50,831 bases of DNA from DASXSB01 sp036506275 (GTDB taxonomy: Bacteria > Methylomirabilota > Methylomirabilia > Rokubacteriales > CSP1-6). Under the pieces are notes generated by a model, which did no database searches, had not been told where the DNA came from, and worked only from the letters and a program-made list of their open reading frames with translations. Of this stretch, positions 33,050 through 42,466 are shown one piece after another. Where the stretch lies: assembly GCA_036506275.1 (NCBI GenBank), contig DASXSB010000103.1, positions 1-50,831 of the forward strand, given 5' to 3'. Position numbers and translations under genes: made by a program. Position 1 is the first letter of the stretch. Each line of letters begins with the position of its first letter.

Positions 33050-34138
33050 ATGAGCGACATCAAGAAGCGTGTAGCCGTCGTGGGCGCGACCGGCATCGCG
33101 GGGCAGCAGTGTCTCGTCGCGCTCGACGGACATCCGTGGTTCGAGGTCGTCATGCTGGCCGCGTCGGAACGGTCGGCGGGCAAGGCGTACCGCGAAGCCA
33201 TCCGCGACGCGAAGTCGGGAGCGCGACGCTGGTGGTGCACGGAGGAGCCGCCCGCGGCCGTGCTCGACCTCCCCGTCGCCAACGGCGACGGCCTCGACGT
33301 GCGGGGCATCGACGTCGTCTTCAGCGCGGTGGAGTCGGCGGCGGCCCGCGTGCTCGAGCCCGAGTACGCGAAGACGGCCGCCGTGCTGAGCACCGCCTCT
33401 GCGCACCGCTACGAGACGGACGTGCCCCTCATCGTTCCCGGCGTGAATCACGGTCATGCGGCGCTGATCGACGTACAGCGCCGGCGGCGCGGCTGGAGGG
33501 GCTTCATCGTCCCGCTGCCGAATTGCACGACGGTCGGTCTCGCCGTCACGCTGATGCCGTTGCAGGAGCGGTTCGGCGTCGAGCGCGTGGTGATGACGTC
33601 GATGCAGGGCGTGTCCGGCGCCGGACGATCGCCGGGGGTGATGGCGCTCGACATCCTCGACAACCTGATCCCGTACATCGACGGTGAGGAAGAAAAGGTC
33701 GCGCGAGAAACGGGGAAGATCCTCGGCGTGCTGGGGGACGGAGCCATCACTCCCGCCGCGTTTCCCGTCGCCGCCACCTGCACGCGGGCGGCGATCACGG
33801 AGGCGCATACCGAAGCCGTCACCGTGGGGCTGGGATCCCCGGCGACGCCCGCCGACGTGGCCGCCGCCTTTCGGGAGTTCGGCACCGAGTTCACGCGCCT
33901 CGGCCTTCCGTCGGCGCCGCGACGGATGATCACCGTGCACGACGATCCGTTCCGGCCGCAGCCCAGGCTCGACCGCGACGCCGACGGCGGCATGACGACC
34001 AGCGTCGGCCGCATCCGCGAGGCGCCCGCGCTCGAGCGCGGCATCGCCTACGTCGTGGTGTCGCACAACACCAAGATGGGCGCCGCCAAAGGCGCCCTCC
34101 TCACCGCGGAGTACCTGGCGACGACCGGCTACATCTAG
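33050..34138 (+). CDS. asd: Aspartate-semialdehyde dehydrogenase (archaeal/fungal type)
   Basis: Reduces aspartyl phosphate to the semialdehyde, the branch to Lys, Thr, Met and diaminopimelate. 362 residues, longer than E. coli-type Asd subgroups: VAVVGATGIAGQQ (8-20) NADP loop, LPNCTT with nucleophile Cys159, and TSMQGVSGAGRSPGV. The archaeal-type family, also found in some bacteria, has this length and these motifs. AAGGAG lies 9 nt before ATG 33050. It is divergent from the alcohol dehydrogenase operon and converges on the LLM gene at 34144. Confidence 0.93.
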   Translation: MSDIKKRVAVVGATGIAGQQCLVALDGHPWFEVVMLAASERSAGKAYREAIRDAKSGARRWWCTEEPPAAVLDLPVANGDGLDVRGIDVVFSAVESAAARVLEPEYAKTAAVLSTASAHRYETDVPLIVPGVNHGHAALIDVQRRRRGWRGFIVPLPNCTTVGLAVTLMPLQERFGVERVVMTSMQGVSGAGRSPGVMALDILDNLIPYIDGEEEKVARETGKILGVLGDGAITPAAFPVAATCTRAAITEAHTEAVTVGLGSPATPADVAAAFREFGTEFTRLGLPSAPRRMITVHDDPFRPQPRLDRDADGGMTTSVGRIREAPALERGIAYVVVSHNTKMGAAKGALLTAEYLATTGYI

Positions 34139-34143
34139 GTTCC

Positions 34144-35034
34144 TCAGGCGGCGGCCGGCTTCACCTCACCCGCCAGCCGCTCCATGGCGCGCATCATCGC
34201 CGGCACTCCCGTGCGCGGGAGATCGAACGTCATCCACTCGGCGCCGAGCGTGCGCACGCGCCGGATGTCGGAGGCGATCTCGGCGACCGAGCCCTGGAAG
34301 GCAGCGCGTCCATCGCCCTTGGCGGCGTCGGCGAGGTCGAGGAGATTGCGCGGCGCCAGTCCGAGCTTCTCCTTCCGCCCTCCGCGGGCGGCGAGATCGC
34401 GCAGCATCGCGAAGCCTTTCTCGATCTCGTCCAGACCGAGGGCGAGCGGATGCCAGGCATCGCCGAGGAGCGCGCACCGGCGCACGGCGGGCGCGGAGAT
34501 CGTTCCCGGCGAGCCGCCGACCCAGATGGGCGGGTGCGGCCGCTGGGCGGGGCGCGGCGAGAACGTGGCGCCCGCGAAGCTCACGTGATCGCCCTGATAC
34601 TGGGGAACGTCAGCGGCCCACGCCGCCTTGATGGCGCGGAGGTAGTCGTCGCTGAGCCGCCCGCGCTCGCGGAACGGCAACCGGAGGTCGATGAACTCCG
34701 CCTCGTCCCAGCCCACGCCCACACCGAAGATGAAGCGGCCGCCCGACGCCTGATCCACGGTGGCGGCGGCCTTGGCGGTGACGAGCGCGTTGCGGTAGGG
34801 AAGCACGATGACGCTCGCGCCGACGCGGATCCGGCGTGTGCGCCCCGCCAGATAGGCGAGCAGCGAGAAAGGATCCGGCCAGTGGCCACCGTAGTGCTGG
34901 GTGGTCGCCGGCTTGGCCAGGATGTGATCGGGGACGAAAACGCCATCCAGGCCGAGCTCTTCGGCGTGCAGGGCAAGGGATTCCGCCTCCGCGATCGTGA
35001 GCTGCCAGATGGGAAGCACGACGCCGTAGTTCAT
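34144..35034 (-). CDS. LLM-class (F420-dependent, luciferase-like) oxidoreductase
   Basis: 296 residues forming a luciferase-like TIM barrel: MNYGVVLPIWQLTIAEAES at the start, LGLDGVFVPDHIL, VIVLPYRNALVTAKAAATVDQ, and GRFIFGVGVGWDEAEF. This matches the TIGR03619-like F420-dependent group, although FMN dependence cannot be excluded from sequence. Start ATG 35034 has GGAGG 6 nt upstream. The substrate is unknown, and no F420 biosynthesis genes are in the window. Confidence 0.9.
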   Translation of the reverse strand: MNYGVVLPIWQLTIAEAESLALHAEELGLDGVFVPDHILAKPATTQHYGGHWPDPFSLLAYLAGRTRRIRVGASVIVLPYRNALVTAKAAATVDQASGGRFIFGVGVGWDEAEFIDLRLPFRERGRLSDDYLRAIKAAWAADVPQYQGDHVSFAGATFSPRPAQRPHPPIWVGGSPGTISAPAVRRCALLGDAWHPLALGLDEIEKGFAMLRDLAARGGRKEKLGLAPRNLLDLADAAKGDGRAAFQGSVAEIASDIRRVRTLGAEWMTFDLPRTGVPAMMRAMERLAGEVKPAAA

Positions 35035-35166
35035 GGGCCCCTCCCGGGTTCGGGACACACGCGGTTGGATGAGGCGTCAAACATACCCGGTTTTTAGGTC
35101 CCGGCGGGGGTCCACGTTAAGCTGGAACGAGCAGGAAATCCCGCAGCGCCCCCAAGGAGAGACGAC

Positions 35167-35679
35167 ATGATTTCCGTCGCCATCGCGCTGCTCACGCTGC
35201 TCGTGGCCACTCCGGCCGTCGCCCAGGTGCACGTCGACATCGGCATCCGTTTTCCGGGGCCACCGCCGCTGGTGGTCGTGCCGGAGGTCCCCGCGGTCCA
35301 CTACGTGACGAACGGTCCCGCGAACCTCTTCTTCTACGGCGGCCAGTACTGGATCTTCAGCAACGGCGGCTGGTACATGAGCCGCGGCTACAACGGTCCG
35401 TGGGTCGTGATCGGTCCCCAGTTCGTGCCGCGTCCGATCCTGCTCGTCCCCGTGCAGTACTACCGCGTTCCTCCGGGTCACTGGCGAGCGTGGAATCATC
35501 ACGCGCCGCCGCGGTGGGGCAACGAGTGGGGACGTGAATGGGCGGCGCGCCGCGAGTGGCGCGAGGACCGTCGCGAGGGGCGCGAGGAGCGTCGGGAGGG
35601 GCGCGACCACGGCGAGCGCGGCGACCGCGGCGAGCGCGGCGACCGGGGCGACCACGGCGACCGCCGCGGCCGCCACTGA
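35167..35679 (+). CDS. Secreted Tyr/Trp/Gly-rich protein with charged low-complexity tail
   Basis: 170 residues with a signal peptide (1-19, AVA-QV). The centre is rich in aromatic and Gly residues (FYGGQYWIFSNGGWYMSRGYNGPWVVI), like YXWGXW-type repeat proteins of the envelope. From about residue 115 it becomes a run of Arg, Glu and Asp with RGDxGERG-like repeats. AAGGAGAG lies before ATG 35167. There is no enzymatic motif; an envelope or scaffold role is possible. Confidence 0.75.
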   Translation: MISVAIALLTLLVATPAVAQVHVDIGIRFPGPPPLVVVPEVPAVHYVTNGPANLFFYGGQYWIFSNGGWYMSRGYNGPWVVIGPQFVPRPILLVPVQYYRVPPGHWRAWNHHAPPRWGNEWGREWAARREWREDRREGREERREGRDHGERGDRGERGDRGDHGDRRGRH

Positions 35680-35697
35680 CGTCGTTCGCGCGGGGGA

Positions 35698-37371
35698 TCA
35701 GCGCCGGCGGCGAGCGGTGGTGGCGGGCACCGGAAACTCGTCGGGGTCGATGGGGACCTCGATGACGGCCGGCTTGCCCGCCGCCAGCGCCGTTCGCACG
35801 ACGTCACCGACCTGATCGGCGTGCTCGACGTAGTAGCCGCGCGCGCCGAACAGCTCGGCGAGCTTGTCGAAGCGCGGATTCCCGATGTCGGCCCCGACGT
35901 ACCGCTCGTCGTAGAAATGCTTCTGGTACGCCTTCTCCGAACCCCACGCGTTGTTGTTCATCACCAGCGTGACCACGTCGATGCCGTGCCGCACCGCCGT
36001 CTCCAGCTCCTGCACGTTCATCAAGAACCCGCCGTCGCCGTGGATGGCGAGCACGGGCGCGCCCGGCCGCGCCAGCTTGGCGCCGAGCGCCTCCGGAAAC
36101 GCAAAGCCGAGCCCGCCGAGATCGAGCGGTGTGAGGAACGTGCGCGGCCGCGAGAACCGCAGGCGGTCGTAGCCGTAGGCCGGCGCCGCCCCCGCATCGA
36201 GCGCGACGATGGTGTCGCCGGGCAGCGCGGCGCGGAGCTCGGCGTAGATCCGCTGCGGTTTCACGGGCACGGCCGTCAGCCGCGCTTCCGCGGCCAGCCG
36301 CGCCTCGCGCTTCGCGCGCAGCTCTCGCGCCTCCGCGCGCCACGCCTCGGACGTCCGTAGCCCGGCGCGACCGACGGCGTCGCGCAGCGCCGCCAGCGCG
36401 TGGCCGGCATCGGCCTGGATCGCCACCACCACCGGGTAGACGCGACCGAGGTCGCGGCCATCGACGTCGATCTGGACGATGCGCGTTCCCGCCACGATGT
36501 AGCGATCGTCGTAGAACGTCGTGAAGTTCCCGAGCCGGGAGCCGACGACGAGCAGGACGTCGGCGCGCCGGCACACCGCCGCCGCCTCCGGCGAGCCCGC
36601 GCGGCCGAGCGGGCCCACGTAGAGTGGATCGTCGTTGGAGACGGCGTCGTTGCGGCCGTAGGCCGTGATCATCGGCAGCCCGGCCTCCGCGCTCAGCCGC
36701 TGCGCAAGGTCGTTGGCCTCCGCCCACGTCACCCCGCCCCCGACGAGCATCAGCGGTCGCTCCGCCTGCCGCAGCACGGCCACCGCCGCCTGGATCGCGC
36801 CCGGATCCGGGTGCGGCGCGTGCAGAGGGCGATAGGTCGCGGGCTCCCCGATATCCGTCGTCACCGTCTGGTCGTTGAGGACGTCGCGCGGAATGTCGAT
36901 GAACACGGGACCCTTCCGCCCCGTCATGGCCGTGCGCAACGCGAGGTGGAAGATCTCCGGGATGCGGGCGGGCTTCTCGATGCGGAGGGCGAGCTTGGTC
37001 ACGGGCGCGAACATCGCGACGAGATCGAGCTCCTGGAACGCATCCCGATGCGCGTGGCCGAGCGGCGGTCCCCCCGCGATGGCGATGACCGGGGAGTGCG
37101 CGACGTGGGCGGCCGCGATCCCGGTGACGAGGTTCGTCGCCCCCGGCCCGGCGGTGACGAGGCAGGCGGCGGGCAGCCCGGACACGCGCGCGAGGCCGTC
37201 CGCCATGAAGGCGGCTCCCTGCTCGTGCCGGACGTTGATGTAGGCCACGCTCTTGTCGTCATAGAGCACGTCGAGCACGTCGAGGAATGTGCTGCCCACG
37301 ATCCCGAACACGTGCTGGACCTGCTCCGCCTTCAAGAGCTCGATGACGGCACGACCCGCGCTCATCTCCAT
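35698..37371 (-). CDS. Thiamine-pyrophosphate-dependent enzyme (acetolactate synthase-like)
   Basis: 557 residues with the three-domain TPP fold: N-terminal pyrimidine domain with activating Glu50 (VRHEQGAAFMADG), central FAD/nucleotide-like domain, and C-terminal pyrophosphate domain with GDGGFLMNVQELETAV, then MNNNAWG. It belongs to the IlvB/benzoylformate decarboxylase/oxalyl-CoA decarboxylase superfamily. No small regulatory subunit (ilvN) is near, and it lies beside a catabolic-looking run, so a decarboxylase or lyase role is as likely as acetolactate synthesis. Start ATG 37371 has GGGGAGGC 7 nt upstream. It is divergent from the Ldh-family gene. Confidence 0.9.
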   Translation of the reverse strand: MEMSAGRAVIELLKAEQVQHVFGIVGSTFLDVLDVLYDDKSVAYINVRHEQGAAFMADGLARVSGLPAACLVTAGPGATNLVTGIAAAHVAHSPVIAIAGGPPLGHAHRDAFQELDLVAMFAPVTKLALRIEKPARIPEIFHLALRTAMTGRKGPVFIDIPRDVLNDQTVTTDIGEPATYRPLHAPHPDPGAIQAAVAVLRQAERPLMLVGGGVTWAEANDLAQRLSAEAGLPMITAYGRNDAVSNDDPLYVGPLGRAGSPEAAAVCRRADVLLVVGSRLGNFTTFYDDRYIVAGTRIVQIDVDGRDLGRVYPVVVAIQADAGHALAALRDAVGRAGLRTSEAWRAEARELRAKREARLAAEARLTAVPVKPQRIYAELRAALPGDTIVALDAGAAPAYGYDRLRFSRPRTFLTPLDLGGLGFAFPEALGAKLARPGAPVLAIHGDGGFLMNVQELETAVRHGIDVVTLVMNNNAWGSEKAYQKHFYDERYVGADIGNPRFDKLAELFGARGYYVEHADQVGDVVRTALAAGKPAVIEVPIDPDEFPVPATTARRRR

Positions 37372-37416
37372 CACGACGCCTCCCCTCGACGGCGCCGGTA
37401 GTATAAAGTGCGCGTC

Positions 37417-38505
37417 ATGCGAGTGCCCGCGTCGCAGATCAGCAAACAGCTCGTCGCCGTGTTCGAGGCGTGGGGCATGGCGGCCGACCACGCCGCCACC
37501 ACCGCCGACATGATGCTGGAGACCGATCTCCGCGGCGTCGACTCCCACGGCATCTCGATGTTGCCGACGTACGATCGCGAGTTCCGCGCCGGTCGTCTCA
37601 ACATGCGCCCGGTGTGGAAGACCGTGCGGGAGACGCCGTCCATCGCGCTCATCGACGCCGACGCCTCTCTCGGCCACGCCGTGTCGGCGCACGCGATGCA
37701 TCGCGCCGTCGACAAGTGCCTCGAGAGCGGAGTGGCCGTGGTCTCGGTATTCAACTCGCACCACTTCGGCGCCGCCGGATGCTACGCGCGGATCGCGGCC
37801 GAGCGGGGCGTGATCGGCATGGTGGCGTCGAGCACGCGCGGCGTCTCCATGGTTCCGACGTTCGCCGCCGAGCCCGTGCTGGGCACCAACCCGCTCGCCT
37901 TCGCCGCTCCCGCCCGGCGCAATCCGCCGTTCCAGCTCGACATGGCCACCACGACCGTGGCCGCGGGCAAGGTGAAGGTGCACAAGCTCAACCACCGCGC
38001 TCTGCCGCCGGGCTGGGTCGTCGACGCCGCCGGCCGGCCGGTGACGGACGCCGCAGACGCGTTTCGTTACGTGTTCGAGCGTCCGGAGGGCGGCATCACG
38101 CCCCTCGGAGGGCCGCGCGAGGTCGGTGGCCACAAGGGGTACGGACTCGCGGTGATGGTGCACATCCTCGGCGGCACGCTGGCGGGGGCGTCGTTCTCCC
38201 CCATCCGCAATCGCACCCAGAAGCCATCGGATCCGCACAACATCGGCCACTTCTTCCTCGCCCTCGATCCGCGCGCCTTCCGTGCCGACGGCGAGTTCGA
38301 GGACGACCTCGATCAGGTGATCGATGTGCTGCACGGCGCGCGCCGCGCCGATCCCGCCCAGCCCGTGCTCGTCGCGGGCGATCCCGAGATGGCAACGCGC
38401 AGCGAGCGCCTCCAGCACGGCGTCCCGGTGCCGGACGATCTCATGGAGCAGCTCCGCGCGGTGGCCGCGAGCGCGGGGGTGCCCTTCGTGCTGGCGGGGG
38501 GCTGA
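37417..38505 (+). CDS. Ldh-family (malate/L-lactate/sulfolactate) oxidoreductase
   Basis: 362 residues of the type-2 malate/lactate dehydrogenase family (NAD(P)-dependent, not the Rossmann MDH): VDSHGISMLPTYDREFRAG (about 43-61), NSHHFGAAGCYARIAA, GTNPLAFAAP, and GGHKGYGLAVMVHILGG. It oxidises a 2-hydroxy acid to a 2-oxo acid. TATAAA ends 9 nt before ATG 37417 (leaderless type); a GTG at 37408 is the alternative start. First gene of the run to 45555. Confidence 0.9.
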   Translation: MRVPASQISKQLVAVFEAWGMAADHAATTADMMLETDLRGVDSHGISMLPTYDREFRAGRLNMRPVWKTVRETPSIALIDADASLGHAVSAHAMHRAVDKCLESGVAVVSVFNSHHFGAAGCYARIAAERGVIGMVASSTRGVSMVPTFAAEPVLGTNPLAFAAPARRNPPFQLDMATTTVAAGKVKVHKLNHRALPPGWVVDAAGRPVTDAADAFRYVFERPEGGITPLGGPREVGGHKGYGLAVMVHILGGTLAGASFSPIRNRTQKPSDPHNIGHFFLALDPRAFRADGEFEDDLDQVIDVLHGARRADPAQPVLVAGDPEMATRSERLQHGVPVPDDLMEQLRAVAASAGVPFVLAGG

Positions 38506-38550
38506 CGCCCGCACAGCGCCGTCGCGGGAGGTCGGGTATCATCCGCTCCC

Positions 38551-40083
38551 GTGAGGCACCTCGCCCGCGCGCTCGCGCTGCTCGCGCTGACCGCCGCCGT
38601 CCCCGCGGGGGCGCGGGGAGCCGGGGCGGAGCCGGGGCAGATGACGTGGGCGGTGCACTTCACGCTCGCCTCGCGCTGGCTCGATCCCGGCGACAGTGAC
38701 GGCGCCATCACCCCCTTCCTCGTGTTCTACGCCGTCCACGACGCGCTCCTGAAACCGATGCCGACCGGAATCACGGCGCCGTCGCTGGCGGCGTCGTGGT
38801 CGCGCTCACCGGACGGGCTCGTCTACGAGTTCGTGCTGCGCGAGGGCGCCCGCTTCCACAACGGCGAGCGCGTGAGCGCGGACGACGTGAAGTTCTCGTT
38901 CGAGCGCTACCGCGGCGCCAACGCCCAGGTCTTGAAGGCCAAAGTCAAGGAGGTGCGCGCGCTCGATGCGCGGCGTGTGCAGTTCCATCTCAAGGAAGCG
39001 TGGCCGGACTTCATCACCTTCTACGGGACGACCGCCACCAGCGCGGGCTGGGTGGTGCCGCGCAAGTATCTGGAGGCCGTAGGGGAGGAAGGCTTCCGGA
39101 AGGCACCCATCGGCGCTGGGCCGTATCGTGTCGTCAGCGTCACGCCCGGCATCGAGCTCACGCTCGAAGCCTTCGACGGCTACTGGCGGAAAGTCCCGAG
39201 CGTGAAGCGCCTGGTCTTTCGCAGCCTGCCCGACGAGACGACGCGCGCGGCCGCCCTCAAGCGCGGCGACGTCGACATCGCGTACTTCTTGAATGGTCCC
39301 ATCGCGGAGGACGTGCAGCGGACGCCGAAGCTGCGCCTTCTCGCCGTCCGCACCCACAGCGTCTTCTTTCTCGACTTCCGTGATCAGGCCGACCCCGCCT
39401 CGCCGTGGCGGGATCAGCGCGTGCGCCTGGCCGCCAGCCTCGCCATCGACCGCGCCGCTCTCAACGCGGCCGAGCAGCTCGGCTTCGCCGGCATCACCGG
39501 CAACATCGTCGCGCGCTCGCTGGAGTTCGCGCTCCCCATCGAGCCCGATCCCTACGACCCCGGCCGCGCCCGCCGCCTCCTCGCGGAAGCGGGTTATCCG
39601 CGCGGCTTCGACGGCGGCGATCTCGCCATCGGCCCGCCGTACGAGTCGGCGGGCGAGACGATCGCGGGGTACCTGTCCGCGGTCGGCATCAAGACGCGCA
39701 TCCGCACCATGGAGCGCGCGGCGTTCTTCTCCGCCTGGCGCGACGGCAAGCTGAAGGGCCTCGTCTTCGCCGGCCTCGGCTCCGGCGGCAATGCGGCCAC
39801 GCGCCTGCAGCTCGTCGCCATCAAGGGGGGTCCCTACACGACGGCGGTGATCCCGGAAGTGCAGGACCTCTTCGAGCGGCAGTCGCGCGAGCTCGATACC
39901 CGCAAGCGGGAGGAGCTGCTCCACCAGATCCAGCGGACCCTCCACGAGCGTGCGGTCTTCGCGCCGATCTGGGAGAACGGATTCATCCGCGGCGTGGGGC
40001 CTCGCGTAGACGAGCCCGCGCTCACGCTCATTCCGTCGTATCCGTACTCGGCACCGTACGAGGACGTTCGCCTGAAGCCCTGA
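38551..40083 (+). CDS. ABC transporter substrate-binding protein (family 5, peptide/nickel type)
   Basis: 510 residues with a signal peptide (about 1-23, RGA-GA). SBP family 5 features: PSLAASWSRSPDGLVYEFVLREGARFHNGERVSADDVKFSFERY, split over residues 71-113, then AGPYRVVSVTPG and the C-terminal EELLHQIQRTLHERAVFAPIWE. It is a periplasmic receptor for peptides or other large polar ligands. No permease or ATPase genes follow, so it must use components coded elsewhere. Start GTG 38551 with TATCAT ending 8 nt before it (leaderless type). It precedes the amidohydrolases by 12 nt. Confidence 0.9.
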   Translation: MRHLARALALLALTAAVPAGARGAGAEPGQMTWAVHFTLASRWLDPGDSDGAITPFLVFYAVHDALLKPMPTGITAPSLAASWSRSPDGLVYEFVLREGARFHNGERVSADDVKFSFERYRGANAQVLKAKVKEVRALDARRVQFHLKEAWPDFITFYGTTATSAGWVVPRKYLEAVGEEGFRKAPIGAGPYRVVSVTPGIELTLEAFDGYWRKVPSVKRLVFRSLPDETTRAAALKRGDVDIAYFLNGPIAEDVQRTPKLRLLAVRTHSVFFLDFRDQADPASPWRDQRVRLAASLAIDRAALNAAEQLGFAGITGNIVARSLEFALPIEPDPYDPGRARRLLAEAGYPRGFDGGDLAIGPPYESAGETIAGYLSAVGIKTRIRTMERAAFFSAWRDGKLKGLVFAGLGSGGNAATRLQLVAIKGGPYTTAVIPEVQDLFERQSRELDTRKREELLHQIQRTLHERAVFAPIWENGFIRGVGPRVDEPALTLIPSYPYSAPYEDVRLKP

Positions 40084-40095
40084 ATCGAGGTCACG

Positions 40096-41238
40096 ATGAA
40101 CTACACGCGCATCTCCGCCGACTGCCACATCGACATGCCGTGGATCCCTGCCGATCTGTTCACCGCCCACGCGACGGCGGCCATGCGCGATCGCATGCCG
40201 TACGTGACCGACGGCCCGGACGGTCCCTACTGGACGTCGAAGAAAGGCGCCTCGTTCGGTCTCGTGGGCGGCGTGGGGCCATCCGGCCAGAAGTACATGC
40301 CGGGGACGCACTACCGTGCCGACGTCATGGCCTCGACCGGGCTCTATGAAGACGGCAAGAAGGGGATCCGCCGTCCCACCGATCCCGACCTGCGCCTGCG
40401 CGACATGGAACGCGACGGCGTGCAGGCGGAGGTGATCTACGGCATCCTCGGCGCCGCCACCCGCCTCGACGATCACGAGGCCGCCGCCGAGATGTGTCGC
40501 ATCTATAACGACTGGCTCGCCGACTTCTGCTCTCATCATCCGGATCGTCAGCTCGGTCTCGCCTGCCTGCCCTACGGCGACATCGACGCCGCCGTGCGCG
40601 AGGTGTACCGGGTGGCGAAGCTCGGGCTGCGCGGCGTGGAGCTCTCGTGCTCGTGGGACATGGAGCCGATGTGGCATCCCATGTGGGAGCCGCTCTGGCA
40701 GGCCGTCAACGAGGTCGACGTGCCGCTGCAGTTCCACACCTTTCCGACGTTGCCGCCGCAGGTGCGCGAGAAGCTCACGGGCAAGACGCGGCGCACGGCG
40801 CTCTTCACCACCGTCTCTGGCTTCCAGATGAACCTCATCAACATCATCGCGGCCGTGATCGGAAGCGCCGTCCTCGAGCGCTATCCGCGCTTGCGGATCG
40901 CCTTCGGGGAGAGCGGGATCGGCTGGATCCCCTATGCGCTCGATCGCATGGATTTCGAGTGGGAGGACCGCTTCCGCGACCTCGGCTTGACCATGAAGCC
41001 GAGCGACTACTGGCGGCGGCAGTGCAAGGCCACCTTCCAGTTCGACCGCATCGGGACGAAGCTGATCGACGACATCGGGGTGGAGACGCTCATGTGGGGC
41101 TCGGACTATCCGCACGGAGACGGCGTGTGGCCGGAGTCCTCGAAGTACATCGACGAGCAGTTCGGCCACCTTCCGGCCGACGTCGTTCACAAGATCACGT
41201 GCGAGAACGCGGGCAAGTTCTACGGATTCATCAAGTAG
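40096..41238 (+). CDS. Amidohydrolase-family (PF04909-type) protein, copy 1
   Basis: 380 residues. TIM-barrel amidohydrolase 2 type: N-terminal ISADCHIDMPW, the ILGAATRLDDH turn, a central QFHTF His, GESGIGWIPYALDRMDFEWEDRF, and C-terminal WGSDYPHGDGVWPES. The usual N-terminal HxH metal pair is reduced to DCHxD, so metal binding differs from classic members; decarboxylases such as ACMSD share this fold. It is closely related to the next gene, sharing block order and most signature residues. The substrate is unknown. Confidence 0.9.
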   Translation: MNYTRISADCHIDMPWIPADLFTAHATAAMRDRMPYVTDGPDGPYWTSKKGASFGLVGGVGPSGQKYMPGTHYRADVMASTGLYEDGKKGIRRPTDPDLRLRDMERDGVQAEVIYGILGAATRLDDHEAAAEMCRIYNDWLADFCSHHPDRQLGLACLPYGDIDAAVREVYRVAKLGLRGVELSCSWDMEPMWHPMWEPLWQAVNEVDVPLQFHTFPTLPPQVREKLTGKTRRTALFTTVSGFQMNLINIIAAVIGSAVLERYPRLRIAFGESGIGWIPYALDRMDFEWEDRFRDLGLTMKPSDYWRRQCKATFQFDRIGTKLIDDIGVETLMWGSDYPHGDGVWPESSKYIDEQFGHLPADVVHKITCENAGKFYGFIK

Positions 41239-41251
41239 GGAGGCGACGGCG

Positions 41252-42466
41252 ATGCGCTACGAGATGATCTCCGCCGATTGTCACCTGGACCTCTGCTGGC
41301 TTCCTCCCGATCTCTTCGTCACCAGGGCGTCGGCGGCCATGAAGGACCGGATGCCGCACGTCGTGGACGGCCCGAAGGGGCCGACGTGGACGACCAAGAA
41401 AGGCGCGGGCCTCGGGCTGGCGTGCGGCATGGGGTCGGGCGGGCGCGAGTACGTGCCCGGCCGCATCCACCGCGCCGACCGCATGGCCGCCACCGGGCTC
41501 TACCAGGACGGGAAGAAAGGCATCCGGCGCCTCACCGATCCCGACCTGCGCCTGCGCGATCAGGACCGCGACGGCGTGCAGGCGGAAGTCCTCTACGGCA
41601 TCCTCGGCGCCACCGGCCGCATGAACGATCCCGAGGCCACGGTGGAGGTCATGCGGATCTACAACGAGTGGCTGGCCGACTTCTGCGCGACGCACCCCGA
41701 CCGTTACGCGGGCCTCGCCTCCATTCCGAACAATCCCATCGAGGCGTCGATCGCCGAAGTGGAGCGCGTGGTCAAGCGCGGGGCTGTGCGTGGCCTCGAC
41801 ATCGCCAACTCGCCCGATCTCAAGCCACTGTGGGACCCGTACTGGAATCCGCTCTGGGAAGCGATCGACGGTTGCGGCTTGCCCCTCCACTTCCACACCA
41901 TCGGCACCCGGTTGCCGGAGCCGCTCCAGAAGCTGGTGCAGATCGGTTCGGATCTCACGCGCGCGGGCGCCGACGTCACCGACGCCGAGAAGGCGCTGGC
42001 GCGCAAGGCGTTCGCGGTTCACATCACCGGGTTTCAGATCAACATGGCGCAGGTGCTCATGTCGCTCGTGTTCGGCGGCGTGCTCGAGCGGTATCCACGG
42101 CTGCGGGTGGTGCTGGGCGAGGCGGGCATCGGCTGGATCCCGTACATCCTGTGGCGCATGGACGGTGAGTGGGAGGACCAGTTCAAGGACCTCCCGCTCA
42201 CGATGGCGCCGAGCGAGTACTGGCGGCGTCAGTGCTGGGCCACCTACCAGACGGATCCCGTCGGCGTGAAGCTCATCGACGAGCTGGGGGCGGACCGCAT
42301 CATGTGGGGCTCGGACTTCCCGCATCCCGACGGCGTCTGGCCCGACTCCGCGGAATACATCGAGCGCGAGCTCGGTCATCTCCCCGCCGACGTCCGGCGC
42401 AAGATCGTGTGCGAGAACGCCGCACGCCTCTACGGCTTCGCGCAGGACAGTGGAAGAGCGCGATGA
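41252..42466 (+). CDS. Amidohydrolase-family (PF04909-type) protein, copy 2
   Basis: 404 residues, a paralogue of the preceding gene: MRYEMISADCHLDLCWLPPDLF, GKKGIRRLTDPDLRLRDQDRDGVQAEVLYGILGATGR (split over residues 88-124), and WGSDFPHPDGVWPDSAEYIE. Differences include an insert near residues 215-250 (GTRLPEPLQKLVQIGSDL). Likely product of a tandem duplication, now divergent. It starts 13 nt after copy 1 and its stop overlaps the cupin start as ATGA. Confidence 0.9.
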   Translation: MRYEMISADCHLDLCWLPPDLFVTRASAAMKDRMPHVVDGPKGPTWTTKKGAGLGLACGMGSGGREYVPGRIHRADRMAATGLYQDGKKGIRRLTDPDLRLRDQDRDGVQAEVLYGILGATGRMNDPEATVEVMRIYNEWLADFCATHPDRYAGLASIPNNPIEASIAEVERVVKRGAVRGLDIANSPDLKPLWDPYWNPLWEAIDGCGLPLHFHTIGTRLPEPLQKLVQIGSDLTRAGADVTDAEKALARKAFAVHITGFQINMAQVLMSLVFGGVLERYPRLRVVLGEAGIGWIPYILWRMDGEWEDQFKDLPLTMAPSEYWRRQCWATYQTDPVGVKLIDELGADRIMWGSDFPHPDGVWPDSAEYIERELGHLPADVRRKIVCENAARLYGFAQDSGRAR

